Shown: one piece after another, positions 1-6,872 of the stretch
Position numbering within the stretch: the stretch's first letter is position 1
Layout: each line of letters begins with the position of its first letter
Source of the DNA: CAYOVG01 sp964407285
GTDB lineage: Bacteria > Desulfobacterota > Syntrophobacteria > Syntrophobacterales > Syntrophobacteraceae
Assembly (NCBI GenBank): GCA_964407285.1
Contig: CAYOVG010000314.1
Coordinates: 1 to 8,302 of the forward strand
Direction: 5' to 3'
DNA: 8,302 nt
Notes under the pieces: generated by a model
Databases searched by the model: none
Seen by the model: only the letters and a program-made list of their open reading frames with translations
What the model was told of the DNA's origin: nothing
Position numbers and translations under genes: made by a program

Positions 1-55
1 GAACTGGTGAATAACGGTTTTGCAGACCGCTGCCTTACCACTTGGCTATGCCGCC
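1..55 (-). tRNA. tRNA-Cys (GCA), 3' part cut off by window edge
   Basis: Read on the minus strand, the sequence folds as the first three quarters of a tRNA. It has a seven-base 5' acceptor strand GGCGGCA (55 down to 49), TA, a GCC/GGC D stem with a TGGTAA loop, an anticodon stem GCGGT/ACCGT around the loop CTGCAAA, a short variable region, and the start of the T arm with GTTC at the window edge. The anticodon GCA is at 21-23 (TGC on the plus strand), which reads Cys codons. The T loop, 3' acceptor strand and any encoded CCA lie outside the window. It is on the same strand as enolase, 122 bp downstream of that gene, and has its own promoter. Confidence 0.95.
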
Positions 56-70
56 CCTCACGCACGCATA

Positions 71-99
71 TAAATACTGGAAAATCGACTCCATGTCAA
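71..99 (-). promoter_or_regulatory. Sigma-70-type promoter of tRNA-Cys
   Basis: On the minus strand a perfect TTGACA (94-99) is followed after 17 bp by TATTTA (71-76), a weaker -10. Transcription would start near 64, about nine bases before the mature tRNA 5' end. The stretch between the -10 and the tRNA (GCGTGCG) is GC-rich, as is typical of stringently controlled stable-RNA promoters. The control itself is inferred. The promoter would make the tRNA independent of read-through from enolase. Confidence 0.62.
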
Positions 100-128
100 G
101 CGGTAGTCGAGACACCAGGTCGATTTTC
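80..128. repeat. 10-bp inverted repeat between enolase and tRNA-Cys
   Basis: GAAAATCGAC at 80-89 is the exact inverse complement of GTCGATTTTC at 119-128, with a 29-base loop between. In enolase mRNA this could form a long-loop hairpin about 50 bases past the stop, but no U-run follows it, so it is not a standard intrinsic terminator. Its downstream arm (on the minus strand) lies in the spacer of the tRNA promoter, so it might instead be an operator or part of enolase 3' end formation. Its role is unknown. Confidence 0.4.
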
Positions 129-177
129 ACCGAAACGCGCTACGCTGAAGGGAAATCGGGGTTTCCGGACAACCTCG

Positions 178-1458
178 CTAGCGACTGAAAGCGGCCGGAC
201 CGGGGTACCTGGCGGACTCGCCGAGTTCCTCCTCGATCCGGAGCAACCGGTTGTACTTGGCGATGCGGTCCGTCCTGGAGAGCGATCCCGTCTTGATCTG
301 CCCCGCGCCGGTGGCCACGGCCAGGTCGGCGATGAAGGTGTCTTCCGTCTCCCCGGAACGATGCGAAATCACGGCGGTGTAACGGGCCTTGAAGGCCATA
401 TTGACCGCTTCCAGGGTTTCGGTGACGGTGCCGATCTGGTTGAGCTTGATCAGAATGGAATTGGCGACTCCTCGGGCGATCCCTTTCGAAAGGATGGCGG
501 TGTTGGTGACAAAGACGTCGTCCCCCACGATCTGGACCTTCTTCCCCAACCGTTGGGTCAGCTTTCGCCATCCTTCCCAGTCCCCTTCCGCCATGCCGTC
601 TTCCAGCGAAATGAGAGGATACCTGGACGCCAGGTTCTCGTAGAAGTCCACCATCTCGTCCGTGCTCTTGCTGGGTTTGTCCTCGGCCTTGAGATTGTAG
701 GAACCGTCCTTGTAGAATTCGCTGGCGGCGGCGTCGAGGGCGATAAAAACATCCTTGCCGGGTTCGTAGCCCGCGGCTTCGATGGCGTTCATGAGCACCT
801 CCATGGCTTCCTCGTTGGAACCCAGATTGGGCGCAAACCCGCCCTCGTCTCCGACCGCGGTGTTGAGCCCCTTCGACTTGAGGACCTTCTTCAGATTATG
901 GAAGACCTCCGCCCCCATGCGCAGAGCTTCCTTGAACGTGGAAGCGCCGGCCGGAACGATCATGAATTCCTGGATATCCAGGTTGTTGTCGGCATGCGCC
1001 CCGCCATTGAGGACGTTCATGAGCGGGACCGGCAAGATGTGGCCCGACACGCCGCCCAGGTAGCGGTAGAGCGGGAGATCGCACTCGAGGGCCGCCGCGC
1101 GCGCCGCCGCCATACTGACGGACAGGATGGCGTTGGCTCCCAGCCGGCTCTTGGAATCCGTTCCGTCCAGGGCGATGAGCAGCCGGTCCAGTATCACCTG
1201 GTCTCTTGCATCCATGCCGATGATTTTCGGGGCAATCTCATCGATGACATTCTCTACGGCCTTGAGCACCCCTTTCCCGAGGAAGCGGTTGGGGTCCTTG
1301 TCCCTCAACTCCAAAGCCTCCCTGGAACCGGTCGAAGCCCCGGAGGGCACCGCGGCCCGTCCCATAAACCCACTGTCCAGCATGACCTCGGTCTCTACCG
1401 TGGGATTTCCGCGAGAATCGAGGATTTCCCTTGACTTTACCGCTATGATTTCACTCAT
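178..1458 (-). CDS. eno: Enolase (phosphopyruvate hydratase)
   Basis: This is a 426-residue cytoplasmic glycolytic enzyme that interconverts 2-phosphoglycerate and phosphoenolpyruvate with Mg2+. The N-terminal lid and cap motif REILDSRGNPTVE is present, as are the substrate loop SGASTG, the NGGAHADNN segment, the metal-ligand segments ALDAA and SLEDGM, and DDVFVTN. The catalytic-lysine segment ILIKLNQIGT and the signature SHRSGETEDTFIADLAV near the C-terminus are intact. Length is normal for bacterial enolase (about 420-435). I chose the ATG at 1456-1458 because the protein then begins MSEIIAVKSREI, as in homologues, and an AAGGAGG ribosome site lies 11 bases upstream. The open frame extends a further 32 codons upstream, but those residues do not resemble enolase. 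It lies divergent from the nuclease gene, with tRNA-Cys downstream on the same strand. Confidence 0.98.
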   Translation of the reverse strand: MSEIIAVKSREILDSRGNPTVETEVMLDSGFMGRAAVPSGASTGSREALELRDKDPNRFLGKGVLKAVENVIDEIAPKIIGMDARDQVILDRLLIALDGTDSKSRLGANAILSVSMAAARAAALECDLPLYRYLGGVSGHILPVPLMNVLNGGAHADNNLDIQEFMIVPAGASTFKEALRMGAEVFHNLKKVLKSKGLNTAVGDEGGFAPNLGSNEEAMEVLMNAIEAAGYEPGKDVFIALDAAASEFYKDGSYNLKAEDKPSKSTDEMVDFYENLASRYPLISLEDGMAEGDWEGWRKLTQRLGKKVQIVGDDVFVTNTAILSKGIARGVANSILIKLNQIGTVTETLEAVNMAFKARYTAVISHRSGETEDTFIADLAVATGAGQIKTGSLSRTDRIAKYNRLLRIEEELGESARYPGPAAFSR

Positions 1459-1919
1459 TACCTGTTCGTCCTCCTTCATCCGTTCCACTATAAAGCATTC
1501 GGGCAGGATTTCCGGCGAAGGACGGGCGCCCTGTTCCGGCCCGTGCGCGCGCACTCCTCCTCCGGCTTCATCCCGTCAGACCATTTCAAAAGAATATCAT
1601 CGCTCCCGCCATGAGCGGAGCCGTAACGTCCTGGACGTGTAAAATCTCCGGTATTGCCCTGCCGAAGGAGCACTCGCCACTTCCGGTTCAATGCAGGAAC
1701 ACCCGGTTACCAATATAGAAATATTAGAATAGTGTATATTCAATGAAATCGCAATCCCCTATTTCACCCGATCCCGCTCGGGAAAATACCCCAAACGGCA
1801 GTCGTCGCCGAACTTGCCGCGGACGGCCTTCCGGACGGTTCCCCTATTGTCCGTGGCGCGCCAACATGTTCTAATTGCTAACTAAAAAGATTTTTCAAGT
1901 CATTATGCGCAGGTAAGGC
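1459..1919. other. Divergent intergenic control region, no gene seen
   Basis: These 461 bp separate enolase from the plus-strand nuclease gene. I find no convincing small gene: the open frames lack family features and good ribosome sites. The region is GC-rich except for AT-rich patches at about 1707-1760 and 1868-1905, where promoters are most likely. Short palindromes occur: ACGTCC-T-GGACGT at 1626-1638, and GGCGCGCC next to AACATGTT at 1855-1870, 50 bp before the nuclease start. The second pair is well placed to be an operator for the nuclease operon, but I do not recognise a known regulator site. An AGGTAAGG at 1911-1918 serves as a weak, close ribosome site for that gene. Confidence 0.5.
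1726..1754 (-). promoter_or_regulatory. Candidate enolase promoter
   Basis: On the minus strand TTGCGA (1749-1754) and TATTCT (1726-1731) are separated by 17 bp, each matching four of six consensus bases, within an AT-rich patch. It would give a leader of roughly 260 bases before enolase. A closer -10-like TATAGT at 1487-1492 lacks a good -35. Either could be used. Confidence 0.3.
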
Positions 1920-3002
1920 ATGAGCGTCCCCATTTTGATCCTGTCGGATATTCAGTTCCATTCGTACAAGGCCCACAGCAAGATCATCGACGGCGTGAAT
2001 TCAAGGCTGCTCCAGCAGATGGAAGCGTGGAGGGCCGCCGTCAGGGTGGGCATGGAGCACGGGTGCGGGCTCATGCTGATACCCGGCGACGTCTTCGAAG
2101 TCCGGGGCAGCATCAAGCCGAGCGTATTCAACAGGGTAACGGCCCTGGTCATGGATGCCCTTTCGCGGGGTTTGAGCATCGCCGTCATTCCCGGCAACCA
2201 CGATATGGAGCACCTCGATGCGGGCGTGAGCGCAGTGGACTCCTGGGATTACCTCAAAGCAGGGAGCGGGGACGGCGCGGCCGTTTGCAGGGTTTTCAAA
2301 GTCCCCGGCGCCTGGGAAGCCGGTGGCCGCAAGGTCCTGGGAATCCCCTACATGAACGATGTCGAAGCCTTCAAGGAGGTTTTCGCTCGCCTCAGCGCTG
2401 CCGAGAAGCCGGACATCACCATGATCCACCAGGGAATCGACAACTTCAACTGGAACGGCATGTACCCCTTCGAGGGACTCACGGCGGAATGGCTGGAGGA
2501 GAACAATCCGGGAATCATCCTGAGCGGCCACTACCACAGGCCCGGGCGTTCCACCGGCGGCAGAGTGATAAACGTGGGGGCGCTCGTCCAGCATCGCTTC
2601 AGCGACGAGGGAAGCGAACGGGGATGCTGGGTGCTCGAGGACGACGATATCCGGTTCTTCCCGATTGCCGGCCCGAGATTCATCACCATAGCCGGCTCCG
2701 ATCATCGCATCGGCTCCGATCGCATCGGCTCCGATCGCATCGGTTCCGAATACGCCGGCGCTTTCGTGCGAATCAGGTCGAAACAGGCAGGCGAGGCGGA
2801 GCAACTCAGGAAGAAGGCCGAAGCGGCGGGCGCGGTCAGCGTGGTGGTCGAAATCGAAAAGGAATTCACGACGGCCCACGAAAAGACCATCACCATCACG
2901 TCCCCTCGGGACATGATACGCGAATACCTGGACATGATGCCGAAGTACAAACCTCACAAGGAAGACATCCTGGAGCTTTTCAACAGGATATGCCGCCCGT
3001 AG
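1920..3002 (+). CDS. SbcD/Mre11-like nuclease, phage-type (metallophosphoesterase)
   Basis: This 360-residue calcineurin-like phosphoesterase is probably the nuclease subunit of a DNA end-processing complex with the Rad50-like protein encoded next. Motifs in order: LSDIQFH (D10), GDVF (D57), GNHD (92-95), the histidine of MIHQG (H170) and GHYH (203-206), which together form the two-metal site. A cap domain follows to about residue 315. The C-terminal helical stretch 328-358 is where Mre11 proteins bind the Rad50 coiled-coil base. The opening (DIQFHSYK...NSRLLQQ) resembles phage-encoded nucleases more than E. coli SbcD. Motif I is normally DxH; here the third position is Q12, with a histidine two residues later (H14). 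Residues 259-274 are a GSDRI repeat. The start is the first Met, just before strand one, with AGGTAAGG immediately upstream. The rad50 partner begins 45 bp downstream, so an operon is likely. Nuclease activity is inferred. Confidence 0.88.
   Translation: MSVPILILSDIQFHSYKAHSKIIDGVNSRLLQQMEAWRAAVRVGMEHGCGLMLIPGDVFEVRGSIKPSVFNRVTALVMDALSRGLSIAVIPGNHDMEHLDAGVSAVDSWDYLKAGSGDGAAVCRVFKVPGAWEAGGRKVLGIPYMNDVEAFKEVFARLSAAEKPDITMIHQGIDNFNWNGMYPFEGLTAEWLEENNPGIILSGHYHRPGRSTGGRVINVGALVQHRFSDEGSERGCWVLEDDDIRFFPIAGPRFITIAGSDHRIGSDRIGSDRIGSEYAGAFVRIRSKQAGEAEQLRKKAEAAGAVSVVVEIEKEFTTAHEKTITITSPRDMIREYLDMMPKYKPHKEDILELFNRICRP
2694..2749 (+). repeat. 15-bp tandem repeat inside the nuclease gene
   Basis: The unit GGCTCCGATCGCATC occurs exactly at 2712-2726 and 2727-2741. 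A copy carrying three extra bases precedes them (2694-2711) and a degenerate partial copy follows (2742-2749). Each unit is five codons (GSDRI), so gain or loss of copies keeps the frame. It lies at the entry to the cap domain, away from the metal-binding motifs, and is the kind of array that can change length by replication slippage. Confidence 0.9.
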
Positions 3003-3047
3003 CGCAGACGGCGACATGGCGATTTCCATGAACGACAGGACGGGACT

Positions 3048-5027
3048 ATGGAGCTGAAACGGCTCGGAATCAGAAACTTTCTCGGAATCGGCGAAGGGGA
3101 GATCGCCTTCGACAGGTCCGGCGTGGTCCTCATCGAGGGGGTGAACCACGACAGTCCATACAGCATCAGCAACGGGGCCGGCAAGTCGAGCATATTCGAA
3201 GCGCTGTTCTGGGGGCTCTACGGAAAGACGAAACGTGGATTGGCCGGGGACGACGTGGTGAACAACGTATCGGGAAAGGACTGCAGGGTCGAAGTAGAGT
3301 TCGACGACTTCCTGGTGATCCGGACCCGCAAGGACAACGAACACGGCACGGGTCTTTTTCTCAAGCAGCGGCGAACGCATGGCGACGGCGATAGTGACGC
3401 CGGCATCGAGGACAAGAACGGGCGCCAAGGCAAACGGGGCAAAAGGAGAAAGCGGGAGCATTGGAAGGACCTGTCTCTCGGGACGGCCAGGGAGACCCAG
3501 CGGCTCATCGAAGACGCCGTCAAGATGAGCGATCTCACCTTCAGCAAGGTCGCCTATTTCGGCCAGGGGGACATCAGGGGGTTTGCGGGGCTGAGCGACA
3601 GCGACCTCAAGCGGGTCTTCGAGGAAGCGCTCGGGCTCACGTTCTTCGCCGAATACCGGGACAAGGTGAGGGAGTACCGTTCGGGAATCGTGGCGGAACT
3701 CAGCGGCGTCGAAGCCCGCCGGACCCAGGCCGCGCGGGAGTGCGTCCATGTGCGCGAGAAGATGGAGATCCTGAAGCGTTCCATCGAGGAACACTACGAG
3801 CGGCTCCAATGCGAGCGGCTCCGGCTGACTGATGAACTCGACGCGATTACGCGGGACTTGAAAGCGGCGGAAGAGGACACGTGCTCCCGAATGCGTGAGA
3901 CCGAGCGCGAAATTGAACTGCTCGCATCCCGGGAAGACGAGCGAAAACGCATGGAGGAGCAGTACGGCCGCGCCGAGGAGGAATACAGGGACCTGGACAG
4001 GCAGCTTGCGAGGAAGCAGGCGGAAAACGCCGTCCTTGCGTCGCGGATGAGGGGTCTCGAGGAGGATATCTGTTCCATCGAAGCGAAACAGGGGACCCCG
4101 TGCGAGACGTGCGGCAAGATTTACGAGGCGCGGGACCTGGAGGCGGCCGGCGAGAACCTCTCCGCGAGACTCGCCGCGGAGTCCCTCCGCTATGAAATGA
4201 GCGTGGCGCGGGAACTCGGGATCGAAGAACGACTGCGAAGAGCGCGGGACGCCGCAGGGGAGCGGAAGGAACGTCTGGCCGCGCTCGACCACGTGAGGCT
4301 CCGGATGATCGAACTCGAGAGCAGGCGCGGCGAATTGAAGCGGGCGGGCGAGGCGCGGTCGAGAGAACTGCTGGGGAGAAAGACGGAAGCGGAGCGCCGC
4401 CTGGCCCGTTTGAGCGAGGGGGAACCGGGGGCCAAGGCGCTCTTCGAAAAGGCTCGGTGCGAACTGGCCCGGTTGAACGAACTCGCCGATACGCTCGCGG
4501 CCCGGTCTTCAGAGCTGTCGAAAGAGGCGAAAACCGCCGGACTCCTGGAGGAGGCGCTCGGCAACGGCGGCGTGAAGTCCTACGTATTCGACGCCATCAC
4601 TCCCCAACTGAACCGGATCATCGACCGCAACATCAAGATGCTCGACGACATAGACATCGAGGTCAGCACGGTCACGCGGCTCAAGTCCGGGGAATACCGG
4701 GAGCGGTTCAGCATCGGGGTGCGCAACCACCATGGGGCGTCCGTTTTCGAGGGGAATTCCGGCGGGGAGATACAGAAGATCAACCTGGCCATTTCGCTTG
4801 CAGTCAACAGCCTGGTCCGCACCATATCGGAGGGATCGATCAACGCCATATTCCTGGACGAGTGCTTCGAGAACCTCGATGAAGGCTCCAGCGAGCGGGT
4901 GCTCGAACTGATAGGCTCCATCGACACGCCCAACGTCTTCATCATCACGCAACGTTCGGATGTAAGGGAACTGATCCCATCCGTGATACGGGTCGAAAAA
5001 CGCGGCGGGAGGGCCTCGCTTCATTAA
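3048..5027 (+). CDS. SbcC/Rad50-like ABC ATPase with zinc hook, phage-type
   Basis: This 659-residue SMC-family ATPase should partner the upstream Mre11-like nuclease, using ATP to control access to DNA ends. The Walker A motif SNGAGKSS is at 41-48 (K46), preceded by a stretched loop (GVNHDSPYSI), and the Q-loop FGQGD is at 171-175 (Q173). Two charged coiled-coil arms of about 150 residues (about 205-350 and 356-505) flank the zinc hook PCETC (C352, C355). The signature NSGGE is at 570-574 and Walker B IFLDE with D-loop NLDE is at 601-611. The H-loop position reads IITQ (Q635) instead of the usual histidine. Residues about 106-138 are a Gly/Asp then Lys/Arg-rich insertion. It is much shorter than E. 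coli SbcC (just over 1,000 aa), as in phage versions. AGGA lies seven bases before the ATG. The stop abuts the stop of the opposing cyclase gene. Confidence 0.9.
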   Translation: MELKRLGIRNFLGIGEGEIAFDRSGVVLIEGVNHDSPYSISNGAGKSSIFEALFWGLYGKTKRGLAGDDVVNNVSGKDCRVEVEFDDFLVIRTRKDNEHGTGLFLKQRRTHGDGDSDAGIEDKNGRQGKRGKRRKREHWKDLSLGTARETQRLIEDAVKMSDLTFSKVAYFGQGDIRGFAGLSDSDLKRVFEEALGLTFFAEYRDKVREYRSGIVAELSGVEARRTQAARECVHVREKMEILKRSIEEHYERLQCERLRLTDELDAITRDLKAAEEDTCSRMRETEREIELLASREDERKRMEEQYGRAEEEYRDLDRQLARKQAENAVLASRMRGLEEDICSIEAKQGTPCETCGKIYEARDLEAAGENLSARLAAESLRYEMSVARELGIEERLRRARDAAGERKERLAALDHVRLRMIELESRRGELKRAGEARSRELLGRKTEAERRLARLSEGEPGAKALFEKARCELARLNELADTLAARSSELSKEAKTAGLLEEALGNGGVKSYVFDAITPQLNRIIDRNIKMLDDIDIEVSTVTRLKSGEYRERFSIGVRNHHGASVFEGNSGGEIQKINLAISLAVNSLVRTISEGSINAIFLDECFENLDEGSSERVLELIGSIDTPNVFIITQRSDVRELIPSVIRVEKRGGRASLH

Positions 5028-6587
5028 TCACGCCAGGCAGACGCGGTTGCGGCCCTCCGCCTTGGCCCGGTAGAGAGCGGCGTCGGCCCGTGAGAAGATG
5101 TCTTCGGGTTTGCAGTCTTGCGGCGCAACCACGGTGACTCCGAGGCTTATGGTGACGCCTATCTCCTTGCCCCGGCAGACGAAGCAAAGCCTTTCCACCA
5201 TCCGGCGCAGCTTCTCCGCCGCATTGCGGGCTCCGTCCCCGAATGTCCCGCCTAGAATCAGCGCGAATTCTTCTCCACCGTAGCGGGCCAGGAAATCTTC
5301 CTGCCGAAGGAGCGGTTTGATCCTGTTGATTATCTCCCTGAGACAGGCGTCACCCGCGTGGTGCCCATACCGGTCGTTCACCCTTTTGAAGTGATCGATG
5401 TCGAATATGATGAGCGAGAATACGCGGCCGATGCCGTGGAACCGCTTCAACTCCTCCTTCAACCGGCGGTCGTAGGCGCGGCGGTTGTGAACGCCGGTCA
5501 ACTCGTCGAGCAGGACCTCCTGCTCGAGCGCCTTTGAGCGTTCCTCCACCCGCCCGATCTCCTCCTTCATGTGCTGGAGGCTCTTTTGAAGCCGTCCAAG
5601 CTCGTGATCGGCTCTCTCGAACCGCTCTTCGTCCTGCTTACGCTTGCACGCCACGGCCTTGCTGATGGTGCTGATCTTGGTGAGAACGAAATCCCTGGTG
5701 TCCTCGATGGTCCTGGCGAGGTTGACCGACGTTTTGATATCGTTCATCTGCCCTTGAAGCGCCCGACCGAACACGGCGTTGATATGGAACGACTTTCGGG
5801 TATCTTCCAGTGAAGACATGAATTGATCTTCCATACTGAGGAGGCCCGTGCGCAGTTCCTTGATGAAGGCGGAAATCTGCATCCTCTCTTCTTCCGCACG
5901 GTCGAGGCAGCTTTTGACGAATTCCACCAGGTCGGGACCGAGGTCGCCGAGGGTGTCCGGATCGCCCGGGGACGAGGAAGAGACGCGACTGCGCAAATCG
6001 AGAAGACGCGAGGAGTGCTCCGCCCCTCCCGCCGATATGGATTCGAACCGGATGAGAATCTCCAGGAAAGCGTCACGCATCCGGCCGAAGAACCGGCTGT
6101 GAGCTTCGAATCCGTCCTGTTCGATTTCCTCGTCCTTCACCATGGTGTCCTGGATATCCGAGAGGCATTCCTGCTGGAGCGCCGGGTCGGCATCGTTGAG
6201 GACAAGGGTCCGGAACCGTTCGAGAGCCGTTGAGAGGGCCGGATTCCCGTTGCCCGGCATCAGGAAAGCAAGGGTGAGCACAGCCCTTTTATAAAAGCCG
6301 AGGGTTTCCACGTGACCGGCGTCGGACCCGAGCTCACCGCAGTTGCATCTCTCGGGGGAAGCACGCCGGGCGGGCTCGCCGTTTCGCGGAAAGGGAAAGC
6401 CGGGGTAGCCGGTTCCGCCGTCCCCTCCCCTCTCCATGTCTTTCAGGACACGGTCGATCCCGTCCCGCGAGGCCAGAACCTGCGACAGCGTTTCACACGT
6501 GATTGGTTTCCTCTCGTTGGACAGTTGCCGTATACCGTCCCGGACCAGCTTCGACAGGTATTCTACATGTTCCGCACTTTCATTCAT
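5028..6587 (-). CDS. Diguanylate cyclase with long helical N-terminal region
   Basis: This protein of about 519 residues makes the second messenger c-di-GMP from two GTP. Residues 361-519 are a full GGDEF domain: DELTGVHNRRAY, the metal-ligand region FDIDHFK (D396), NDRYGHHAGD, the active site GGEEF (437-441), and an inhibitory-site RQED (428-431) exactly five residues before it, so feedback inhibition by c-di-GMP is expected. About 310-360 is a charged coiled coil likely to drive dimerisation. The first 310 residues are mostly helical, without a recognisable sensor domain or membrane segment, so the protein looks cytoplasmic and its input signal is unknown. The start is uncertain. I chose ATG at 6585-6587 because the residues before it look non-coding. 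A TTG at 6675-6677, 11 bases after GGAAGG, would add 30 residues. The gene converges on rad50 with no spacing. Confidence 0.92.
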   Translation of the reverse strand: MNESAEHVEYLSKLVRDGIRQLSNERKPITCETLSQVLASRDGIDRVLKDMERGGDGGTGYPGFPFPRNGEPARRASPERCNCGELGSDAGHVETLGFYKRAVLTLAFLMPGNGNPALSTALERFRTLVLNDADPALQQECLSDIQDTMVKDEEIEQDGFEAHSRFFGRMRDAFLEILIRFESISAGGAEHSSRLLDLRSRVSSSSPGDPDTLGDLGPDLVEFVKSCLDRAEEERMQISAFIKELRTGLLSMEDQFMSSLEDTRKSFHINAVFGRALQGQMNDIKTSVNLARTIEDTRDFVLTKISTISKAVACKRKQDEERFERADHELGRLQKSLQHMKEEIGRVEERSKALEQEVLLDELTGVHNRRAYDRRLKEELKRFHGIGRVFSLIIFDIDHFKRVNDRYGHHAGDACLREIINRIKPLLRQEDFLARYGGEEFALILGGTFGDGARNAAEKLRRMVERLCFVCRGKEIGVTISLGVTVVAPQDCKPEDIFSRADAALYRAKAEGRNRVCLA

Positions 6588-6701
6588 AAAGGCCACTACC
6601 CGATGACAGGCAAGAGATGACGGAATAACCGGGATGCCGCGCGCGGACCGGATGGTCCGCCGATCAGGCGGCTCCAAAGGAATAAGAACCTTCCAGGTGA
6701 G

Positions 6702-6729
6702 AAATTAATGTGCATACAATGCAATACAA
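6702..6729 (-). promoter_or_regulatory. Candidate promoter of the diguanylate cyclase gene
   Basis: On the minus strand TTGTAT (6724-6729) and TAATTT (6702-6707) are 16 bp apart in the only AT-rich patch between the lipoprotein and cyclase genes. Transcription would begin near 6695, just upstream of the GGAAGG at 6689-6694. That position suits the TTG start at 6677, and leaves a leader of about 108 bases if the ATG at 6587 is used. Confidence 0.35.
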
Positions 6730-6872
6730 GATAGTATTTCACCCCATATTCGGTGGGCTGTTCACCGGATGTCCGCAAGGGAACAGTCCAGATTCCGGCA
6801 GCCCCGGCGGGGTCCCTGTCATCTCCGCACAATGCGTGTAACCCGTCACCCAATTCGGCCGATCTTACGGGT

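Noticed and set aside
1..128. tRNA-Cys as an integration site for the nuclease pair
   Set aside because: There is no integrase, and I see no repeat of the tRNA 3' end; that end lies outside the window, so it cannot be tested here, and enolase sits between them.
7..1434. A 475-codon plus-strand open frame opposite enolase
   Set aside because: Enolase on the other strand is unmistakable, and this frame also runs through the tRNA gene. It has no recognisable domain.
1488..1691. A 67-codon minus-strand frame in the enolase leader
   Set aside because: No ribosome site and no family features; the Arg/Gly-rich composition is typical of chance frames in GC-rich DNA.
1768..1788. CCCGA/TCGGG hairpin upstream of the nuclease gene as a terminator
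   Set aside because: The stem is only five base pairs and no T-run follows on either strand.
1861..1871. CAACATGTTC as an SOS (LexA) box
   Set aside because: Spacing between the half sites is two bases, which does not fit the GAAC-N4-GTTC Gram-positive box or the E. coli CTG-N10-CAG box.
2001..4292. A 763-codon open frame on the minus strand opposite the nuclease and ATPase genes
   Set aside because: It is antisense to two proteins with clear family motifs, crosses their junction, shows no domain of its own, and is expected from GC-rich codon bias that removes stops on the opposite strand.
6596..6853. An 85-codon minus-strand frame between the cyclase and lipoprotein genes
   Set aside because: It overlaps the cyclase start and promoter region, has no good ribosome site, and its composition looks random.
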